Of a DNA stretch of 8,118 nucleotides, positions 6,472 to 8,118 are shown one piece after another. A model generated the notes under the pieces. It was given only the letters and a program-made list of their open reading frames with translations, did not search any database and was not told the DNA's origin. Made by a program: the position numbers and the translations under genes. Every line of letters starts with the position of its first letter. The first letter of the stretch is position 1. Source of the stretch: Phycisphaerales bacterium (GTDB lineage Bacteria; Planctomycetota; Phycisphaerae; Sedimentisphaerales; Anaerobacaceae); assembly GCA_003533825.1 (NCBI GenBank), contig DQCG01000518.1:1-8118 (forward strand), in the 5' to 3' direction.

Positions 6472-6673
6472 ATGAAAAAAAGATGCGACTGGCCCGGCGA
6501 GAACAAACTCATGATCGAATACCACGTCATCCGAATCGGATGCCATGAGCAAATCCCTCAAGAAACGCGGCTTCAAGTTCGTCGGCTCGACAATCTGCTA
6601 CGCCTTCATGCAATCGGCCGGAATGGTCAATGATCATTTGATCCATTGCTTTAGATATACTAAATGCGGCTGA
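6472..6673 (+). pseudogene. Remnant of 3-methyladenine DNA glycosylase I with the core deleted
   Basis: The gene once encoded the alkylation-repair enzyme Tag, which removes 3-methyladenine from DNA. From ATG 6472 (GGAG eight bases upstream) the frame reads MKKRCDWPGENKLMIEYH, the family N-terminus, and then leaves homology at about 6526. It runs on as unrelated sequence to a stop, 53 residues in all. One frame over, from about 6530, the sequence reads SESDAMSKSLKKRGFKF and on through VNDHLIHC to a stop at 6671-6673, which is the family C-terminus. Compared with the 187-residue E. coli protein, about 120 codons are missing, including the region of the catalytic Glu38, and the two ends are out of frame. 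The four zinc-snap ligands (Cys4, His17, His175, Cys179 in E. coli) all have counterparts: Cys codon 6484, His codon 6523, His codon 6635, Cys codon 6647. It cannot make an active enzyme. An assembly error is possible but would have to lose about 365 bases. Confidence 0.85.
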
Positions 6674-6921
6674 TGTATCCCGACAGAAAACGATGAATCC
6701 ATTTACGAGACGCAAAATATAAGAAACAATTTTTTCTTGAACTTCCCTGAGGAACACAGTAGTCTTTTCTTCAGTGTGCGTCTCTCAGGTTTACGTCTTT
6801 GGATTCGGAAGGCCGCGTTATCAGAGAACGCATGTGCGGAGCAGAAGCGCATATTATATGGGCACCGTGCCGGCTGCGAATCCTAAAAATGAAACCATCT
6901 AACAAAGCAAAAGGAGTAAGC
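6674..6921. other. Gene-free spacer with nested inverted repeats
   Basis: No convincing gene lies here. The first half carries GAGACGCA at 6707-6714 and TGCGTCTC at 6777-6784, an 8-base inverted repeat. It encloses smaller hairpins: AAGAAA 6721-6726 with TTTCTT 6733-6738, and TTCC 6743-6746 with GGAA 6751-6754. The second half holds another structured block listed separately at 6801-6883. An open frame runs from TTG 6799 into the zinc-ribbon gene, but its translation shows nothing recognisable and the ribosome binding site points to ATG 6922. Confidence 0.5.
6801..6883. repeat. Branched inverted-repeat element, possible structured RNA
   Basis: GGATTCG (6801-6807) pairs with CGAATCC (6877-6883), and GCCG (6812-6815) pairs with CGGC (6871-6874). 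Inside are two further hairpins: CGTT 6816-6819 with AACG 6827-6830, and ATGTGC 6832-6837 with GCGCAT 6847-6852 (one G-T pair). This would fold into a closed multi-branch shape of 83 bases. It is not a tRNA. It ends 38 bases before the start codon of the zinc-ribbon gene, so it could be a leader element or a small mobile remnant. No known family is recognised. Confidence 0.4.
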
Positions 6922-7467
6922 ATGAATTGTCCATCCTGCAGTACGGAATTAGAAAGAAAAATGATTAGGGAAATTGAAGTCGATGAATGCCCTGACTGTA
7001 AAGGAATCTGGTTTGAAGATGATGAATTGCGCAAGGCGAAAGACTCTACGGATTCCGACCTGAAATGGATCGACTTTGAAATATGGAAGCATAAAGACAA
7101 AGCAAAAGCTCGATCAAAGGATTTGCAATGCCCGGCTTGCCGGAAATCACTGGTCGCAATTGACTATAGCGATACGGACATTGAGATCGACTACTGCCCC
7201 TCATGCAAGGGAATTTGGTTAGAGAAAGATGAGTTCAAATCAATAATAAAAGCATTGACCAACGAACTTCTTACAAAATCATTTTCGGATTATGTTAAAG
7301 CCAGCATAGAAGAGGCGAAAGAGATAGTTACCGGTCCTGAACCGTTTTTGTCGGAATGGAAGGATTTCGTGACTGTTTGTAGAATGATGCAATATCGATT
7401 ATTTGTCGAAAATCCGAAACTGTTAGAGCAGGCAATGGTCATACAACAAGCAAATCCAATCAGATAG
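6922..7467 (+). CDS. Protein with two TFIIB-type (zf-TFIIB) zinc ribbons
   Basis: A 181-residue protein starts at ATG 6922, with AAGGAG five bases upstream; the longer in-frame TTG start at 6799 is not used here. It contains two copies of the bacterial zf-TFIIB zinc ribbon. The first has CPSC at residues 2-6 and CPDCKGIWFE at 23-32, with likely ligands Cys3, Cys6, Cys23 and Cys26. The second has CPAC at 70-73 and CPSCKGIWLE at 92-101, with ligands Cys70, Cys73, Cys92 and Cys95. The C-terminal 75 residues look helical and match nothing I know. Proteins of this kind are common in bacteria and mostly uncharacterised; they may bind nucleic acid or protein. The base composition is clearly more AT-rich than the genes at 3356 and 4871. 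No clear promoter is seen. Confidence 0.85.
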   Translation: MNCPSCSTELERKMIREIEVDECPDCKGIWFEDDELRKAKDSTDSDLKWIDFEIWKHKDKAKARSKDLQCPACRKSLVAIDYSDTDIEIDYCPSCKGIWLEKDEFKSIIKALTNELLTKSFSDYVKASIEEAKEIVTGPEPFLSEWKDFVTVCRMMQYRLFVENPKLLEQAMVIQQANPIR

Positions 7468-7562
7468 CCTTGCCCGAGTACCCAGTTGTTTGGACTGAAA
7501 GTTCGCTATCGATAATTTTACCCAGTGGATCTAATCGTCAAATGAAAAGCTGAGGACCGTTT

Positions 7563-7772
7563 GTGACTATAGTCCTGACAATACTTTCCGCCGTTATACC
7601 ATCGCTTCTGCTGCTGTTGTACTTCTATAAACGTGACCTGAATCCTGAGCCTCGCGGGGTGCTGTTCAGGACATTCCTGCTCGGCATCCTGATAGTAGCA
7701 CCGGTAATAATCATTGCCTTGCCGTTATGTCTGCTCAACTCATGTTTCATAGAGGACTTTCATATGGACTAA
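7563..7772 (+). pseudogene. N-terminal fragment resembling a PrsW-type membrane protease
   Basis: A GTG start at 7563 has GAGGA six bases upstream. The 69-residue product has two hydrophobic segments (about 2-22 and 36-58) joined by YFYKRDLNPEPRGVLFRTF. This matches the start of PrsW-family intramembrane metalloproteases, where a first helix leads to an RRD-x-x-PEP-x-x-L-x-x-TF-type loop and a second helix. PrsW proteins are normally several times longer and have Glu-Glu and His active-site motifs in later helices. Here the frame stops just after the second helix, so no active site is present. Bases 7742-7888 in another frame are open and hydrophobic (YGLTALINGLQF, then an EN...Y pattern), possibly a decayed later part, but this is weak. 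It could also be a genuine small membrane protein. Confidence 0.55.
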
Positions 7773-7945
7773 CGGCTTTGATTAATGGGCTACAATTCAT
7801 AGTCGTCAGAATTTTCTGCATTTTTTTGGAAAATTGTAGTAACTATTTCTCCATCGTTGACGTCTATTACTTAGTTAAGCCGTGTTTTTAATTGAAAAGA
7901 TTTTCTTTTCGATAAGTCAATGTTTCATTTAAGGAATGATTTATA
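7773..7945. other. Spacer with AT-rich hairpins before the secreted protein gene
   Basis: AATTTTC (7810-7816) pairs with GAAAATT (7829-7835) around a T-rich loop. ATTGAAAAG (7891-7899) pairs with CTTTTCGAT (7905-7913), nine base pairs with one G-T pair and a 5-base loop. The second hairpin ends 32 bases before the ATG at 7946 and may lie in its leader. TTGACG at 7857-7862 resembles a -35 box, but no good -10 box follows at the right distance. Confidence 0.35.
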
Positions 7946-8118
7946 ATGTTCAGAGCACTTGTTCTTTTTGTAGCGGGGCTGATGGCGATGACAAGCATCT
8001 CTCTATCGGCGGAACTGGCAGAGCCGGTCAGGCTCGAGGCGGCCGGCAAGCCTATAGATACGACGGAAATAGGCCACGCTGCACCGTTTGTCTGTGATTT
8101 CGACGGCGACGGTCTCAA
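7946..8118 (+). CDS. Start of a secreted protein with an FG-GAP/VCBS-like motif (cut by window end)
   Basis: ATG 7946 has AAGGA ten bases upstream. The visible 57 residues begin with a signal peptide: MFR, a hydrophobic stretch LVLFVAGLMAMTSISL, and a likely cleavage after SA-x near residue 22. The mature part ends, at the window edge, in APFVCDFDGDGL. DFDGDGxxD is the calcium-binding-type core of FG-GAP/VCBS repeats, which form beta-propellers in many secreted planctomycetal proteins. Only the first motif is seen, so the family call is tentative and the full length is unknown. Confidence 0.7.
   Translation, partial: MFRALVLFVAGLMAMTSISLSAELAEPVRLEAAGKPIDTTEIGHAAPFVCDFDGDGL

Noticed and set aside
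5896..6576. 226-residue open frame on the minus strand
   Set aside because: Most of it is a shifted-frame shadow of the Gfo/Idh/MocA gene, and the rest crosses the promoter region and the tag remnant antisense.
6707..6784. tRNA-like cloverleaf
   Set aside because: The closing stem length is close, but there is no T-loop TTCRA sequence, no proper anticodon arm and no acceptor pattern on either strand.
6801..6883. Integron attC site or group II intron domain
   Set aside because: No RYYYAAC/GTTRRRY core pair and no recognisable intron domain V; no integrase or reverse transcriptase is nearby.
6799..6921. In-frame 41-residue extension of the zinc-ribbon protein from TTG 6799
   Set aside because: AAGGAG at 6911-6916 points to ATG 6922, the extension has no recognisable domain, and the region is better explained by inverted repeats.
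7888..8118. Minus-strand open frame at the right edge
   Set aside because: It is antisense to the secreted protein, whose signal peptide, ribosome binding site and DFDGDG motif are all on the plus strand.

Overview
The window looks like a piece of a Planctomycetota chromosome, most likely from the Phycisphaerae/Sedimentisphaerales side. This is inferred from protein style, not from a marker gene. The clues are a small PadR regulator paired with a large single-pass membrane protein, Tat signal peptides on enzymes of normally cytosolic families (a Gfo/Idh/MocA oxidoreductase and an L-fucose-isomerase-like protein), a pseudopilin-G-like C-terminal tail, and the start of a secreted protein with a DFDGDG motif.

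Layout. Bases 1-693 hold no convincing gene, but they are rich in structure. Three hairpins look like intrinsic terminators for leftward (minus-strand) transcription, and each is preceded in that direction by a DNA palindrome. A strong sigma-70-type promoter at 674-702, with a perfect 7-5-7 palindrome between its -35 and -10 boxes, drives a padR gene (769-1110) and, 49 bases later, a 700-residue membrane protein (1160-3262). The two resemble the known PadR plus HAAS/DUF1700-like membrane-protein pairing. A separate promoter (3268-3296) precedes a Tat-exported sugar-isomerase-like lipoprotein (3356-4840). Convergent to it, on the minus strand, is a Tat-exported Gfo/Idh/MocA oxidoreductase (4871-6295) with its own promoter.

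The right end (6470-7945) looks like a zone of gene decay. It holds a remnant of 3-methyladenine DNA glycosylase I (tag) whose catalytic middle is deleted while its two ends, carrying all four zinc ligands, survive in different frames. Next come 248 gene-free bases with nested inverted repeats, an intact gene for a protein with two zinc ribbons (6922-7467), and a short N-terminal fragment resembling PrsW-type membrane proteases (7563-7772). The window ends inside a secreted protein gene that begins at 7946.

How the genes may work together. PadR probably represses its own promoter and so controls the membrane protein, which could sense an envelope or extracellular cue. The exported isomerase-like and oxidoreductase proteins fit carbohydrate handling outside the cytoplasm, but nothing in the sequence ties them directly to the PadR pair. 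I did not find a clearly new multi-gene system. The least explained pieces are the minus-strand terminator/palindrome series at 69-447 and the nested inverted repeats at 6707-6883.
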